A stretch of DNA of 36,762 bases from NCBI GenBank assembly GCA_934486875.1, contig CAKSPU010000025.1:1-36762 (forward strand). Direction: 5' to 3'. Each line of letters begins with the position of its first letter. Position 1 is the stretch's first letter. The translations under genes were made by a program, and so were the position numbers. Below, piece after piece: positions 8,098 through 16,187 of the stretch. This stretch comes from an uncultured Oscillospiraceae bacterium (lineage in GTDB: Bacteria; Bacillota; Clostridia; Oscillospirales; Ruminococcaceae). The notes beneath the pieces are model-generated. The model saw nothing but the letters and a program-made list of their open reading frames with translations, was not told where the DNA came from and made no database searches.

Positions 8098-9102
8098 ATG
8101 AGCAAAAAGGTTATGGGTGAGATCGAAGAAAAGGAGCTTCACGCCCCCAACGGTCTTGTGATCGCAATTCTGACGATAATTCTTTACATCGCCGCCATTG
8201 CAGGCATAATTCCTGCGGGAATGGACCTTGACAGCGACACCCCCACCTTCGGCATTCCCCTTATGGTGATATGCCTCATCTGGCTGTGCATCGGCTGGAT
8301 CCCGTTTATGGGCATCAAGGTTGTCCGCCCCAACGAAGCTCTCGTTCTCACCCTTTTCGGAAAATACACGGGCACTCTGAAAAAGGACGGCATTTTCTTC
8401 GTAAATCCGTTCTCAACTGCCGTAAATCCCGCAAGGGACGCTGAGCTTTCATCGAAGACGGGCGTTTCCGTTTCCGCAAACGGTCAGGCTGAGGTAAGAT
8501 CTGCTTCCACCGTTTCCAAAAAGCTCTCGCTCAAAGCGATGACCCTCAATAATCAGAAGCAGAAAATAAACGACAAGGACGGAAATCCCGTTGAGGTCAG
8601 CATTGTGGTTATCTGGAAGATCGCAAACACCGCAAAGGCTGTGTTCAATGTTGACAATTATCAGGAGTACATTTCAATTCAGGCGGATTCCACCCTCCGG
8701 GACGTGGCGAGCCTTTATCCCTATGACGTGAGCCACGAGGCAGGCAAGTCCCTCCGAGGTTCATCGGCTGAGGTTGCGGAAAATCTGAAAAACGAGCTTC
8801 AGAACAGGGTGGAAAATGCAGGGCTTGAGGTCATCGAGGCACGCATCACCCACCTTGCCTATGCTCCCGAAATTGCGGCGGCTATGCTCCAGAGACAGCA
8901 GGCGGCGGCGATAATCGAGGCAAGGCAGAAAATCGTTGACGGCGCTGTGGGAATGGTTGAAATGGCGCTTGAACGCATTACCGAGAACAAGGTCTGCGAG
9001 CTTGATGATGAGAGAAAGGCTCAGATGGTCTCAAATCTTCTCGTTGTGCTCTGCGGAAACAAGGACGCTCAGCCTATCGTGAACAGCGGTTCCATATACT
9101 GA
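8098..9102 (+). CDS. SPFH (band 7/prohibitin-like) domain membrane protein
   Basis: The protein has 334 residues. Two hydrophobic segments near residues 20-40 and 50-70 precede an SPFH domain beginning KVVRPNEALVLTLFGKYTGTL and running through VVIWKIAN and DSTLRDVAS to AEVAENLKNEL. The region AARITHLAYAPEIAAAMLQ-like to QQAAAIIEARQKIVDGA is the helical tail typical of the family. SPFH proteins scaffold membrane microdomains and often partner with membrane proteases. Here the next gene is a YhfC-type intramembrane protease, which supports such a link. The ribosome binding site is GGGAGG. The gene lies under the TGATATCA-flanked promoter. Confidence 0.9.
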   Translation: MSKKVMGEIEEKELHAPNGLVIAILTIILYIAAIAGIIPAGMDLDSDTPTFGIPLMVICLIWLCIGWIPFMGIKVVRPNEALVLTLFGKYTGTLKKDGIFFVNPFSTAVNPARDAELSSKTGVSVSANGQAEVRSASTVSKKLSLKAMTLNNQKQKINDKDGNPVEVSIVVIWKIANTAKAVFNVDNYQEYISIQADSTLRDVASLYPYDVSHEAGKSLRGSSAEVAENLKNELQNRVENAGLEVIEARITHLAYAPEIAAAMLQRQQAAAIIEARQKIVDGAVGMVEMALERITENKVCELDDERKAQMVSNLLVVLCGNKDAQPIVNSGSIY

Positions 9103-9130
9103 TAAATTCGCTTAAAAAGGGTGGACAGAA

Positions 9131-9931
9131 ATGGTTTCGGGTGGTATAATAGCATTGTTATTTATCTGCGGAGGGCTTTGCACTGTGCTGCCTTTCGTGG
9201 CAATGGCGGTTTTTAAGGCAAAAAACAAAGATGTGAAGATATCGTCATTTTTCATTGGTTGCGGCGTTTTCATTCTGTTCGCACTCATTCTTGAACAGCT
9301 GCTCCACACCGTTATGCTGCCGCTTGTGGGAAAAAGCACGGTGATGTACGTGATTTACGGCATACTCGCTGCGGGCATTTTTGAGGAAACAGGCAGGTTT
9401 GCGGCTTTTAAGACGGTTATGAAAAATAGGAATGACCCGAAAGAAGCTGTAATGTTCGGACTGGGTCACGGCGGTGCGGAGGCAATATTGCTTGCTGGGC
9501 TGTCAATTCTCGGCACTGCATTAACGGCTGTAATGCTGAACAATGTCGGCTTTGAGGAGCTAATAGCGATGTCCTCGGGCGGTAATGCGGAAACGGCGGA
9601 GCTTGTGCGTTCACAGCTTTCTGCGGTATCGGAGCTTACGGCGGTACAGGTGGTTTGCAGTCTTTTGGAGCGGATAATTTCGATGACGTTCCACACGGCA
9701 ATGTCCGTTATCGTTTTTGAGAGCGCACGGGTCAAAGAAAAGCTGTGGCTGTTCCCCGTTTCGATACTGCTCCACGCCGTTTGCGACCTGCCCGCAGCTC
9801 TTTATCAGAGGCAGGTCATACCAATGTGGGCGGTATATCCCATAATGGCGGTCATCACGGCGGGCATCGTATGGTTTGCTGTGCGCTCATTCGGCAGGGC
9901 AAGGGTGCTTTGCGGCGAAAAGGGAACGTGA
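9131..9931 (+). CDS. YhfC-family glutamic-type intramembrane protease
   Basis: This 266-residue polytopic membrane protein belongs to the YhfC family, related to CAAX-type (Rce1/ABI) glutamic intramembrane proteases. The expected motifs are visible: FEETGRF (EExxR), MFGLGHGG (FxxxH) and LLHAVCDLP (HxxxD), each at the end or inside a hydrophobic helix. Members cleave membrane substrates or act in membrane stress. The substrate here is unknown. The gene follows the SPFH gene by 28 bases, with AAAGGGTGG before ATG, and precedes two tiny membrane ORFs. The SPFH plus membrane-protease pairing resembles HflKC-FtsH or NfeD-SPFH logic, an analogy rather than homology. Confidence 0.85.
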   Translation: MVSGGIIALLFICGGLCTVLPFVAMAVFKAKNKDVKISSFFIGCGVFILFALILEQLLHTVMLPLVGKSTVMYVIYGILAAGIFEETGRFAAFKTVMKNRNDPKEAVMFGLGHGGAEAILLAGLSILGTALTAVMLNNVGFEELIAMSSGGNAETAELVRSQLSAVSELTAVQVVCSLLERIISMTFHTAMSVIVFESARVKEKLWLFPVSILLHAVCDLPAALYQRQVIPMWAVYPIMAVITAGIVWFAVRSFGRARVLCGEKGT

Positions 9932-9936
9932 ATTTT

Positions 9937-10152
9937 ATGGCAGGCAGGATATGCAGGATATGTCTCGGTATCGCCGCTGCCGTTTTCGTTCCTTTGGCGG
10001 TGATATTTATAAGCGGCAACATTGCAGTCGGCGCTGTTATAGTGACACTGACAAATTTTATTTTTACTCAGATGCTGAATGCAGGGTTTGCGATAGCCGC
10101 CGACAACGATACGGTGACCGCAAAAGGCTTGACAAAATTCTTTCGGCGGTGA
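9937..10152 (+). CDS. Small two-TM membrane protein (possibly N-terminal half of a split gene)
   Basis: Starting at ATG 9937 (or in-frame GTG 9928) this encodes about 71 residues: MAGRICRIC, then two hydrophobic helices and a basic end GLTKFFRR. AAAAGGGA lies upstream. The TGA stop overlaps the GTG of the next small ORF by three bases (GTGA). No family was recognised. Because the following ORF supplies two more helices, the two could together be one four-helix protein broken by a frameshift, or a translationally coupled pair. Confidence 0.5.
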   Translation: MAGRICRICLGIAAAVFVPLAVIFISGNIAVGAVIVTLTNFIFTQMLNAGFAIAADNDTVTAKGLTKFFRR

Positions 10153-10292
10153 GCATTGAAATGCTTTTACTGACAATTCCCGTTATGCTGTTCCCGATGA
10201 TCGGTATGAAAAGCAATATTATTTTTGCGGTCTATGTGAATATTATCGGGGTCATTGTGCTTGTTACCGTTCTTTTTTTGCAGAAAAGCTGA
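10149..10292 (+). CDS. Small two-TM membrane protein (possibly C-terminal half of a split gene)
   Basis: A 47-residue ORF begins at GTG 10149, overlapping the previous stop as GTGA. It encodes two hydrophobic helices, LLLTIPVMLFPMIGM and a second one near the end, closing with LFLQKS. It lacks its own convincing ribosome binding site, so translation would depend on coupling to the preceding ORF or on a frameshift. No homolog was recognised. If joined to the previous ORF the product would be a four-helix protein of about 118 residues. Confidence 0.4.
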   Translation: MSIEMLLLTIPVMLFPMIGMKSNIIFAVYVNIIGVIVLVTVLFLQKS

Positions 10293-10303
10293 GCGGTCAG
10301 AAC

Positions 10304-10320
10304 GGACGGGATAACCGTCC
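10304..10320. repeat. GGACGGG-type short palindrome, copy 1
   Basis: GGACGG-GATAA-CCGTCC forms a 6-bp stem between the small membrane ORF and the Arc-like gene. Related hairpins with the GGACGGG ... CCCGTCCC core lie at 24490-24508 and 36531-36549, all intergenic. Confidence 0.6.
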
Positions 10321-10359
10321 CACACAACCATTAAATAAATCAATCCGGAGGTGAAGCGT

Positions 10360-10713
10360 TTGGCTGAAAATGATAAGACAAAGGGAAAAAAGCAGGTGCC
10401 CCTCAGGCTTTCCGCTTCCCTTTACGATGAACTGGCACGGTGGGCGGAGGACGATTTCCGCTCGATAAACGGTCAGATAGAATATCTGCTGACGGAATGC
10501 GTGAAAAAAAGGAAAAAAGCCGCTCCCAAAAGGGCTGTGAACTATCCCCCCGGAGAAGCTCCCGAGCTTAACGAGCCATTTATTTTTGAATTTCCCGACG
10601 GTCACACCGAAAAGTTTGAAAATGTCAAGGTGTTCTTAGATCAGCTCATAAACGACGGATCGGTGACGTATGACGGCGAAAAAGATGCCGCTACAGGCAT
10701 CGTCAAAGATTAA
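10360..10713 (+). CDS. Arc/MetJ-type ribbon-helix-helix DNA-binding protein
   Basis: The product has 117 residues. [26 protein letters not shown] followed by [15 protein letters not shown] (first 60 residues) is the beta-strand plus two-helix pattern of Arc-type ribbon-helix-helix repressors. The C-terminal half (from about residue 65) is Pro-rich, then acidic, with a pattern [19 protein letters not shown], and has no assigned role. The start is taken at TTG 10360 because GTG 10351 lies inside the GGAGGTG ribosome binding site. It is the likely regulator of the cluster starting at the SPFH gene, whose promoter carries tandem TGATATCA sites. Confidence 0.82.
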   Translation: MAENDKTKGKKQVPLRLSASLYDELARWAEDDFRSINGQIEYLLTECVKKRKKAAPKRAVNYPPGEAPELNEPFIFEFPDGHTEKFENVKVFLDQLINDGSVTYDGEKDAATGIVKD

Positions 10714-10749
10714 AATTGCATTAGAATCGATTATAATATTAAAATTTTG

Positions 10750-10778
10750 TTGAATTGTATCTTTGATTGTGATATAAT
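10750..10778 (+). promoter_or_regulatory. Candidate promoter of the SdpI-like gene
   Basis: TTGAAT (10750-10755), a 17-base spacer and TATAAT (10773-10778) preceded by TG form a good sigma-A match. The predicted start point falls about at the GGAGG of the SdpI-like gene, so the leader would be extremely short. That lowers confidence. Confidence 0.4.
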
Positions 10779-10794
10779 TAACGGAGGGATTAAA

Positions 10795-11160
10795 ATGTTT
10801 GCGGTAATAATGCTGTCGGCTTTAAATCTGATACTGCCGCTTACAATGGTCATTTGCGGCAGGTGGTTTTTATTTGACCCGCCCGATATGAACGACATTG
10901 TGGGGTACAGAACAAAGCGGTCTATGTCTTCACCGAAATGCTGGGTGGCAGCTCACAGGATATGCGGGAAGCTGTGGCTCGGGTCCGGCATTTTCACGGG
11001 TATTTTTGCTGTTGTCTGCGGCATTTTCTCCGCTTTGAAGATAAAGGAAGCGGATAACGGTTTTTACTTTTTTATCCTGGGGGAAGAGGCTTTTCAGCTT
11101 GTTTTTATGCTTGGGGCAATTGCGTTGACTGAGGCAAGGCTCAAAAAACTATTTAAATAA
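10795..11160 (+). CDS. SdpI-family membrane protein
   Basis: The 121-residue protein has about four hydrophobic segments and the SdpI signature GYRTKRSMSSPKCWVAAHR between the first and second. It corresponds to the C-terminal half of Bacillus SdpI, the immunity protein against the SdpC toxin, and many stand-alone members have unknown function. The ATG at 10795 with GGAGG eight bases upstream is preferred over an in-frame TTG or GTG further up. It sits between the Arc-like regulator and a lipoprotein gene. No SdpABC toxin genes are in the window, so an immunity role is not demonstrated. Confidence 0.8.
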   Translation: MFAVIMLSALNLILPLTMVICGRWFLFDPPDMNDIVGYRTKRSMSSPKCWVAAHRICGKLWLGSGIFTGIFAVVCGIFSALKIKEADNGFYFFILGEEAFQLVFMLGAIALTEARLKKLFK

Positions 11161-11172
11161 GGGGGACATAAA

Positions 11173-11862
11173 ATGAATAAAGTTAAAAATGGAATTCTGG
11201 CGGTGCTGGTTTCTTCTTTTCTGCTTGCGGGGTGCGGTGAAACGGGGGTGCAGGAAAGCAATGAAAAAGTCTTTTCCGAAAGCACGTACAGCACAAGCGA
11301 GGCAGTTTCGGACATTAAAGAGCCCAAATACAGAAAAGAATATGACGAAAACGGCAGTCTTTATCTTGTAAACAATGAAACAGGTGACGTTATAACGTCT
11401 TTTCCCGAAGGGTGGTCGGCTGAAAGAATAAGCAAAATGGTAACAATTGACGGCTATCAGCTTACTCTGCCCTGCAAGGTGAGCGATATTCTTGCTTTGA
11501 GTGATGATTTTCGTGCAGAAGAGCCAGATGACTATGGAAACGGTACATCTTATTATAAAATATGGTATAAGGACGTTATTGCGGTATCGGGAATTTGTAA
11601 TAATGATACTGAAATAATGGAAATGATCGATATAGGATCAAATGAGTACACTGATTTTGAAAAATTCAATTCAACTTCACCTCAAGATATTTTTGATAAT
11701 ATTTTTGCGGATATTCCCAAAAATGAATTGGATTTTATAAGTGCTGCTTATTTTGAGAATGATGTAATCTGCCATATTGTATATACATATGTAAATGATA
11801 AAAACGGTGTACTGTCTTTTTTGTGGGAGAAAGCAGAGATAAGCAATGATTTTGAGTTGTGA
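11173..11862 (+). CDS. Lipoprotein of unknown function
   Basis: This is a 229-residue protein with a classical lipoprotein signal ending LLAGC (Cys about 20), so it is exported and lipid-anchored. The mature part has no recognised domain. It includes SLYLVNNETGDVITSFPEGW, a later region rich in Asp and Tyr, and a beta-rich pattern. The second half is clearly more AT-rich than neighbouring genes, suggesting different ancestry. The start follows GGGGGAC. It precedes an ABC-2 type exporter by 29 bases, and may be an accessory lipoprotein of that system. Confidence 0.75.
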   Translation: MNKVKNGILAVLVSSFLLAGCGETGVQESNEKVFSESTYSTSEAVSDIKEPKYRKEYDENGSLYLVNNETGDVITSFPEGWSAERISKMVTIDGYQLTLPCKVSDILALSDDFRAEEPDDYGNGTSYYKIWYKDVIAVSGICNNDTEIMEMIDIGSNEYTDFEKFNSTSPQDIFDNIFADIPKNELDFISAAYFENDVICHIVYTYVNDKNGVLSFLWEKAEISNDFEL

Positions 11863-11891
11863 TTTTTAAACAGCTAAGGGAGGTTTTTTAT

Positions 11892-12635
11892 TTGGCTGAT
11901 GTATTAAGGACAGAGGGTCTGTCAAAGGCGTATAAAAAGGGAGTTATGGCGGTAAAGGACGTAAGCTTTACCGTTGGCGAGGGCGAGATATTCGCTCTCA
12001 TAGGTCCCAACGGTGCGGGCAAGACCTCCACCATAAGAATGATATCCACGCTTATAAAGCCCACGGACGGCGACGCTTTCGTGGACGGTCACAGCATCAT
12101 TACCGAGCCTGACAAGGTACGTCAGGCTATTACATATCTGCCCGATGAAGCAGGCGCTTACAAGACTATGACGGGTATGGACTACCTTTATTTTATGGCG
12201 GGGCTTTTCTCTTCCGACAAGGAGGAAATTGACAGGTATGTTAACCGTGCGGTCAATATGTGCGGTCTGGGAGACAGGCTGGAGGAAAAGATAGGCGGCT
12301 ATTCAAGAGGTATGATAAGAAAGCTGCTCCTTTCCCGTGCCGTTATGACACGCCCCAAGCTTGCAATACTTGATGAGGCTACCTCGGGTCTTGACGTTAT
12401 AAACGCTCTTGACATCAGAAAAACCATAAAACGGCTTTCGGCTGAGGAAGGTATGAGCTTCCTGCTCTCGTCCCACAATATGCTGGAGATCGAGTTTGTT
12501 TCGGACAGGGTGGGAATTATGTCCCACGGTCAGCTTATGGTGACGGGAAGCGTGGCTGAGCTTAAGGAACGCTATGATGCTGCCAATCTTGAAGAGGTCT
12601 TTGAAAGGGTGGTGCAGAACGATGAAGTTAGGTAA
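11892..12635 (+). CDS. ABC-2 type exporter ATP-binding protein (NatA-like)
   Basis: Starting at TTG 11892, eight bases after GGGAGG, this encodes 247 residues of a CcmA/NatA-type ATPase. Walker A GPNGAGKTS is at 38-46, Q-loop and YLPDEAGAY follow, the signature is YSRGM, Walker B is AILDEATSGLD, and the switch His is in LSSHNM. An upstream in-frame ATG at 11859 has no ribosome binding site and overlaps the preceding stop. The next gene encodes the permease and overlaps by 14 bases. NatAB exports sodium in Bacillus, but related pairs export peptides or drugs, so the substrate is open. Confidence 0.92.
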   Translation: MADVLRTEGLSKAYKKGVMAVKDVSFTVGEGEIFALIGPNGAGKTSTIRMISTLIKPTDGDAFVDGHSIITEPDKVRQAITYLPDEAGAYKTMTGMDYLYFMAGLFSSDKEEIDRYVNRAVNMCGLGDRLEEKIGGYSRGMIRKLLLSRAVMTRPKLAILDEATSGLDVINALDIRKTIKRLSAEEGMSFLLSSHNMLEIEFVSDRVGIMSHGQLMVTGSVAELKERYDAANLEEVFERVVQNDEVR

Positions 12636-13962
12636 TCTTGTTAAAAAGGAACTGAGAGAGCTGCTCACCCCTCAGGCTATCTTCTCAATGATATTCACCT
12701 GCGTACTGCTCATTGTTATGGGCAATGTTATGGGCGGGGCGATGAACGAGGCGTTCAACAACTCGGAAGTGAACATCGCCGATCTTGACGGGTCGCAGTT
12801 TACTGCCGATATGATAGCAAAGCTCCCCGATCACGGTGCCGAGCCGACTGTGGTGACACTTGGATCAGACGATTATCAGGCGGAAATGGAAAGGCTTGAC
12901 ATCAAAAATCTCGTTATTATCCCCGAGGGCTTCGGTGACAGGGTATTAAACGGAAACGAAGCTGTGAGCGTGGACTGCGTGAGCCTTGTTACGGGCGGCG
13001 GTCTTACCTCTTCAATGCAGAATATTTCCGCTTCAAGCCTTACCTCCTCCATTTCAGATTACATCAAGGATTACACCGAGACTGTGAAAATGGGTATGAA
13101 TGACGATGAAAAGGCGCTTATCAACAAGCCTCTTGTAACAGTCGAATACACTTCGGCTAACGGAAAGACCGTTCAGGTGTCCTCGGATATGCTCATAGGT
13201 ATGCTTATGAGCCAGTCGATGATAGCTCCTTTTGCGGTTTTCTTCCTTATCCTTATGGCTTCTCAGATGATAATGACGGCTATTTCCACGGAAAAGATCG
13301 ACAAGACCCTTGAAACTCTTATGTCCGCTCCCGTTTCAAGGCTCACGGTGCTTAGTGCCAAGATGATATCCGCTGTTATTGTGGCTCTGCTCAATGCGGG
13401 GGCTATGATAATCGGCTTTGCGTTCTATATGCAGAATATGATGGGCGGGGCTACGGCTGAGCTTGAATCCGGTGCGGCGGACAATTCCGCAGGCATTATG
13501 TCGGGGGCTGAGGCTATGAAAAGTCTCGGTATGACCCTCAGTGCAGGCGATATGGTGATGTTCGGGCTCGACCTGTTCCTGACAATTGCCATAGGTCTTT
13601 CGATATCCCTTATCCTGGGCGCTATGGCTACGGACACGAAATCGGTGCAGACACTTATTATGCCTGTGATGATGGTGACGATGATACCCTTCTTCGTAAC
13701 GCTGTTTGCGGACGTTAACAGCCTGTCACCTGTTTTCAGGGGCATTATGTACATTATCCCCTTTACTCACACCTACACGGCGATGACAAATCTTATGTTC
13801 GGGCACACCTCGCTTGTTATCGGCGGACTTATTTACCAGGCGGTTTTCTTTGCGGTCTGTATGTATCTGGCTGTGAAGATGTTTACGTCCGATCTGCTGT
13901 TTACGATGAATTTCTCTGCGGACAGCGGACGCAAAAAGCGCTTTGCTGGCAAAAAAGCCTGA
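12622..13962 (+). CDS. ABC-2 type exporter permease (NatB-like)
   Basis: The 446-residue permease begins at ATG 12622 inside the end of the ATPase gene. One transmembrane helix near the N-terminus (about 15-37) is followed by a large extracellular domain of roughly 170 residues. Five or six helices follow, including APFAVFFLILMASQMIMTAI, MISAVIVALLNAGAMIIGF and LIMPVMMVTMIPFFVTLF. This is the ABC2_membrane_3/NatB arrangement. KIDKTLETLMSAPVS is the typical cytoplasmic coupling segment. It should form the channel for the adjacent ATPase. Confidence 0.9.
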   Translation: MKLGNLVKKELRELLTPQAIFSMIFTCVLLIVMGNVMGGAMNEAFNNSEVNIADLDGSQFTADMIAKLPDHGAEPTVVTLGSDDYQAEMERLDIKNLVIIPEGFGDRVLNGNEAVSVDCVSLVTGGGLTSSMQNISASSLTSSISDYIKDYTETVKMGMNDDEKALINKPLVTVEYTSANGKTVQVSSDMLIGMLMSQSMIAPFAVFFLILMASQMIMTAISTEKIDKTLETLMSAPVSRLTVLSAKMISAVIVALLNAGAMIIGFAFYMQNMMGGATAELESGAADNSAGIMSGAEAMKSLGMTLSAGDMVMFGLDLFLTIAIGLSISLILGAMATDTKSVQTLIMPVMMVTMIPFFVTLFADVNSLSPVFRGIMYIIPFTHTYTAMTNLMFGHTSLVIGGLIYQAVFFAVCMYLAVKMFTSDLLFTMNFSADSGRKKRFAGKKA

Positions 13963-13984
13963 GCTTCCGAAAGGGTAATTTCAA

Positions 13985-14272
13985 ATGGTATTTCACGAAT
14001 ATGAACCGAAGATGCGGAAAAATCCACTGCTTGCCGTGACTGCCGCCATTATGACGGCAGGTGCGGGAGGGCTGTGGATATTCAGGGAAAAGCTGGGGCT
14101 CAGTGTCCCCGATATGCTGATGCTCACAGGTACGGCGCTTCTTGCCGTGCTGCTGACGGTGAGGGACAAATCCAGAAAAAAGGAAAATTTTGACACTGCC
14201 TGCGAGCTGAAAAAGCAGCGTGAGGATATGAAAAACGAGGATTTCTCCGACAGCGGCATTTTTTTCAGATGA
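13985..14272 (+). CDS. Small two-TM protein of unknown function
   Basis: This 95-residue ORF has two hydrophobic helices (about 15-33 and 42-60) and a charged C-terminal tail ending SDSGIFFR. GAAAGGG lies about twelve bases before the ATG, and an internal ATG at 14012 is an alternative. No family was recognised. It follows the ABC permease by 22 bases and could be the last gene of that operon. Confidence 0.55.
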   Translation: MVFHEYEPKMRKNPLLAVTAAIMTAGAGGLWIFREKLGLSVPDMLMLTGTALLAVLLTVRDKSRKKENFDTACELKKQREDMKNEDFSDSGIFFR

Positions 14273-14362
14273 TATGAGGTCGGGTGAATATATCCGCAGG
14301 CTGCGGTTATAATACTTTCTGAACGGGTGACAAGAGCTTGCCCGCAGAAAGGAAGTATTGCT

Positions 14363-14497
14363 ATGTCTAATCAAAATAACCGTCAGCAGCAGAATAAACG
14401 GAACGGACAGGATCAGCAGCAGAACCGTCAGAACAGCCAAAACCAGCAGCAGAATAATCAGAATCAGAACTGCCGAAACGACCGCTCCGAAAGATAA
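14363..14497 (+). CDS. 44-residue Gln/Asn-rich small protein
   Basis: The ORF runs from ATG 14363, with AAAGGAAG about seven bases upstream, to TAA 14495-14497. By my count 28 of 44 residues are Gln or Asn (15 Q, 13 N), the rest mainly Arg, Ser, Asp and Lys, with a single Cys. It has no membrane segment or signal. The composition recalls Gln/Asn-rich gamma-type small acid-soluble spore proteins and prion-like low-complexity segments, but no family repeat is evident. A TATAAT at 14308-14313 lies upstream, next to the palindrome CCGCAGGCTGCGG. Confidence 0.6.
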   Translation: MSNQNNRQQQNKRNGQDQQQNRQNSQNQQQNNQNQNCRNDRSER

Positions 14498-14831
14498 AAT
14501 ATCCAAAAATCTTTGCATTAACGCTGTATTTCATTTTTATGGGATACGGCGTTTTTGTTTTGAATTTTTGCGAAACATATGCACTGATTTTGCAATCGGG
14601 ATATTATGAAAACCAAACAAATTTTGATTACAAATCGTTACCTTTTTTTCATCATCAGCCATAAGCTTCGGTTTTTAGGGCATTTTTAACGAATATGTCC
14701 TTTTATCTTTTATTCTAATTATTCCATTGTTACGTTGACATTGGGGAAGTTTTGTTGTATAATTTACAATGTATCATCAGAATTTGAAATTGTGCATTAT
14801 TAGGTACATTTTCTCCGAAAGGAAGTCGGTT
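14498..14831. other. AT-rich intergenic region with hemolysin-family leader
   Basis: This 334-base stretch has no credible gene. Its left two-thirds is AT-rich without an obvious hairpin terminator. The right part contains a consensus promoter (14735-14763) and a roughly 65-base untranslated leader ahead of ATG 14832. Confidence 0.6.
14735..14763 (+). promoter_or_regulatory. Consensus sigma-A promoter of the CBS/transglutaminase locus
   Basis: TTGACA at 14735-14740, a 17-base spacer and TATAAT at 14758-14763 are a perfect sigma-A match. It is the only clear promoter before the CorC-like gene and the five transglutaminase-like lipoprotein genes, so it may drive the whole run. Confidence 0.88.
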
Positions 14832-16187
14832 ATGGGACCTGACGGGAGTCGGTTTATTCTCTCAGACGAGAAAACACTTATCATCGGTATCATCATCTGC
14901 GCCTGTCTTACGGCGGTAAGGCTGTTTTACGGCTGCGCCGAGGCTGCGGCGGACGAGCTGGGCGAGGGCAGGATAAAAAGCTTTGAGAACGACAGCGGCG
15001 GAAAGCTGACACTTTTCAAGCTGTTTAAAAATCAACGGAGATTTTTCGCTGTTTTTTCCGCTCACAAGCTGTTCAATTCACTGCTCATCGGTGCGATATA
15101 CGCTTACTGCTTCGCCGTTCCACTCATTATCGGGGCGGGCGAAAACAATATGCTCGTATGGCTCATAATTGTGCTGAGCTTTATTGTCACTGCCCTTGTA
15201 CTGAGATTTTTCGGCAGCGATCTGCCGAGGATACTTATGAAGGGCGATGCTGCGGAAAGCTATGCTGCTGCGACGGCAGGGGCTGTAAGGCTTCTGTATG
15301 TGCTGATGTCCCCTGTGACTGAGCTGTCGGCGGCGGTGTCAAGGCTTTTCGGAAGAAATTCCGGCGACGATGACGCTGTGACCGAGGAAGAGATACTTAT
15401 GATGGTCGATGCGGGAAACGAAACGGGTACTATCGAATCCTCCGAAAAGGAAATGATAAACAACGTTTTCGAGTTCCACGAGCTGACTGTCAGCGACGTT
15501 ATGACCCACCGCACAGACATTGTTGCGGTAAGTGAGGACGCTGAGATCTCCGAGGTGGTCTACACCGCTATCAAAAGCGGCTTTTCACGCATTCCCGTTT
15601 ACAGGGAGAGCGTTGACCACATTGTGGGCATTATCTGCGTGAAAGACCTGCTGTGCCTTATCGGCACGGAGTCCTCTAAGGGCATCAAAGCCGAGAATTT
15701 TCTGAGAGACGCTGAATTTGTTCCCGAAAGCTGTATGTGCGGCGATCTTTTCAAGATGTTCACCGAGAAAAAACAGCAGATAGCTGTGGCGGTGGACGAA
15801 TACGGCGGCACTGCGGGGCTTGTTACTATGGAGGACCTTGTAGAATCCATTGTGGGAAGCATTCAGGACGAATATGACAACGAGACGGAGGATATCATCA
15901 GAATATCCGACGACACCTACACTATCAAGGGTACCGCAGACCCTGCGGACGTTATGGAGACCCTTGGAGAGCCTCTTCCCGAGGACTGCCGCTATGACAC
16001 GATGAGCGGCTTTGTCACCGACCTTCTGGGACGTATCCCCGAGGACGGCGAGACACCTTCGGTAAGCTACAGGAACATCGAATTTACCGTTCTGCTTACC
16101 GAGGATATGAGGATCGTCAGAATAAAAGCTGTAATAAAGCCAAAAGAAGAAAAGGAGTTACCCGAAGATGAAGACAACAAACAGTAA
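14832..16187 (+). CDS. CNNM/CorC-HlyC family membrane protein with CBS pair
   Basis: The start is ATG 14832 with AAAGGAAG upstream. The in-frame ATG at 14769 lies at the likely transcription start and is rejected. The 451-residue protein has an N-terminal DUF21/CNNM region with about four membrane helices. A linker follows (TEEEILMMVDAGNETGTIE), then two CBS domains (VMTHRTDIVAVSED and IAVAVDEYGGTAGLVTMEDL), and finally a CorC_HlyC C-terminal domain. The family includes magnesium/cobalt efflux proteins and so-called hemolysin C relatives. The 3' end overlaps the first transglutaminase-like gene by 20 bases, tying expression together. Confidence 0.9.
   Translation: MGPDGSRFILSDEKTLIIGIIICACLTAVRLFYGCAEAAADELGEGRIKSFENDSGGKLTLFKLFKNQRRFFAVFSAHKLFNSLLIGAIYAYCFAVPLIIGAGENNMLVWLIIVLSFIVTALVLRFFGSDLPRILMKGDAAESYAAATAGAVRLLYVLMSPVTELSAAVSRLFGRNSGDDDAVTEEEILMMVDAGNETGTIESSEKEMINNVFEFHELTVSDVMTHRTDIVAVSEDAEISEVVYTAIKSGFSRIPVYRESVDHIVGIICVKDLLCLIGTESSKGIKAENFLRDAEFVPESCMCGDLFKMFTEKKQQIAVAVDEYGGTAGLVTMEDLVESIVGSIQDEYDNETEDIIRISDDTYTIKGTADPADVMETLGEPLPEDCRYDTMSGFVTDLLGRIPEDGETPSVSYRNIEFTVLLTEDMRIVRIKAVIKPKEEKELPEDEDNKQ

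Noticed and set aside
14286..14313. Sporulation sigma-E-like promoter before the Gln/Asn-rich peptide
   Set aside because: GAATATA resembles a sigma-E -35 but the downstream -10 match is poor.
14769..14831. Upstream in-frame start of the CorC-like gene
   Set aside because: It lies at the predicted transcription start of a perfect promoter and has no ribosome binding site, whereas ATG 14832 has AAAGGAAG.
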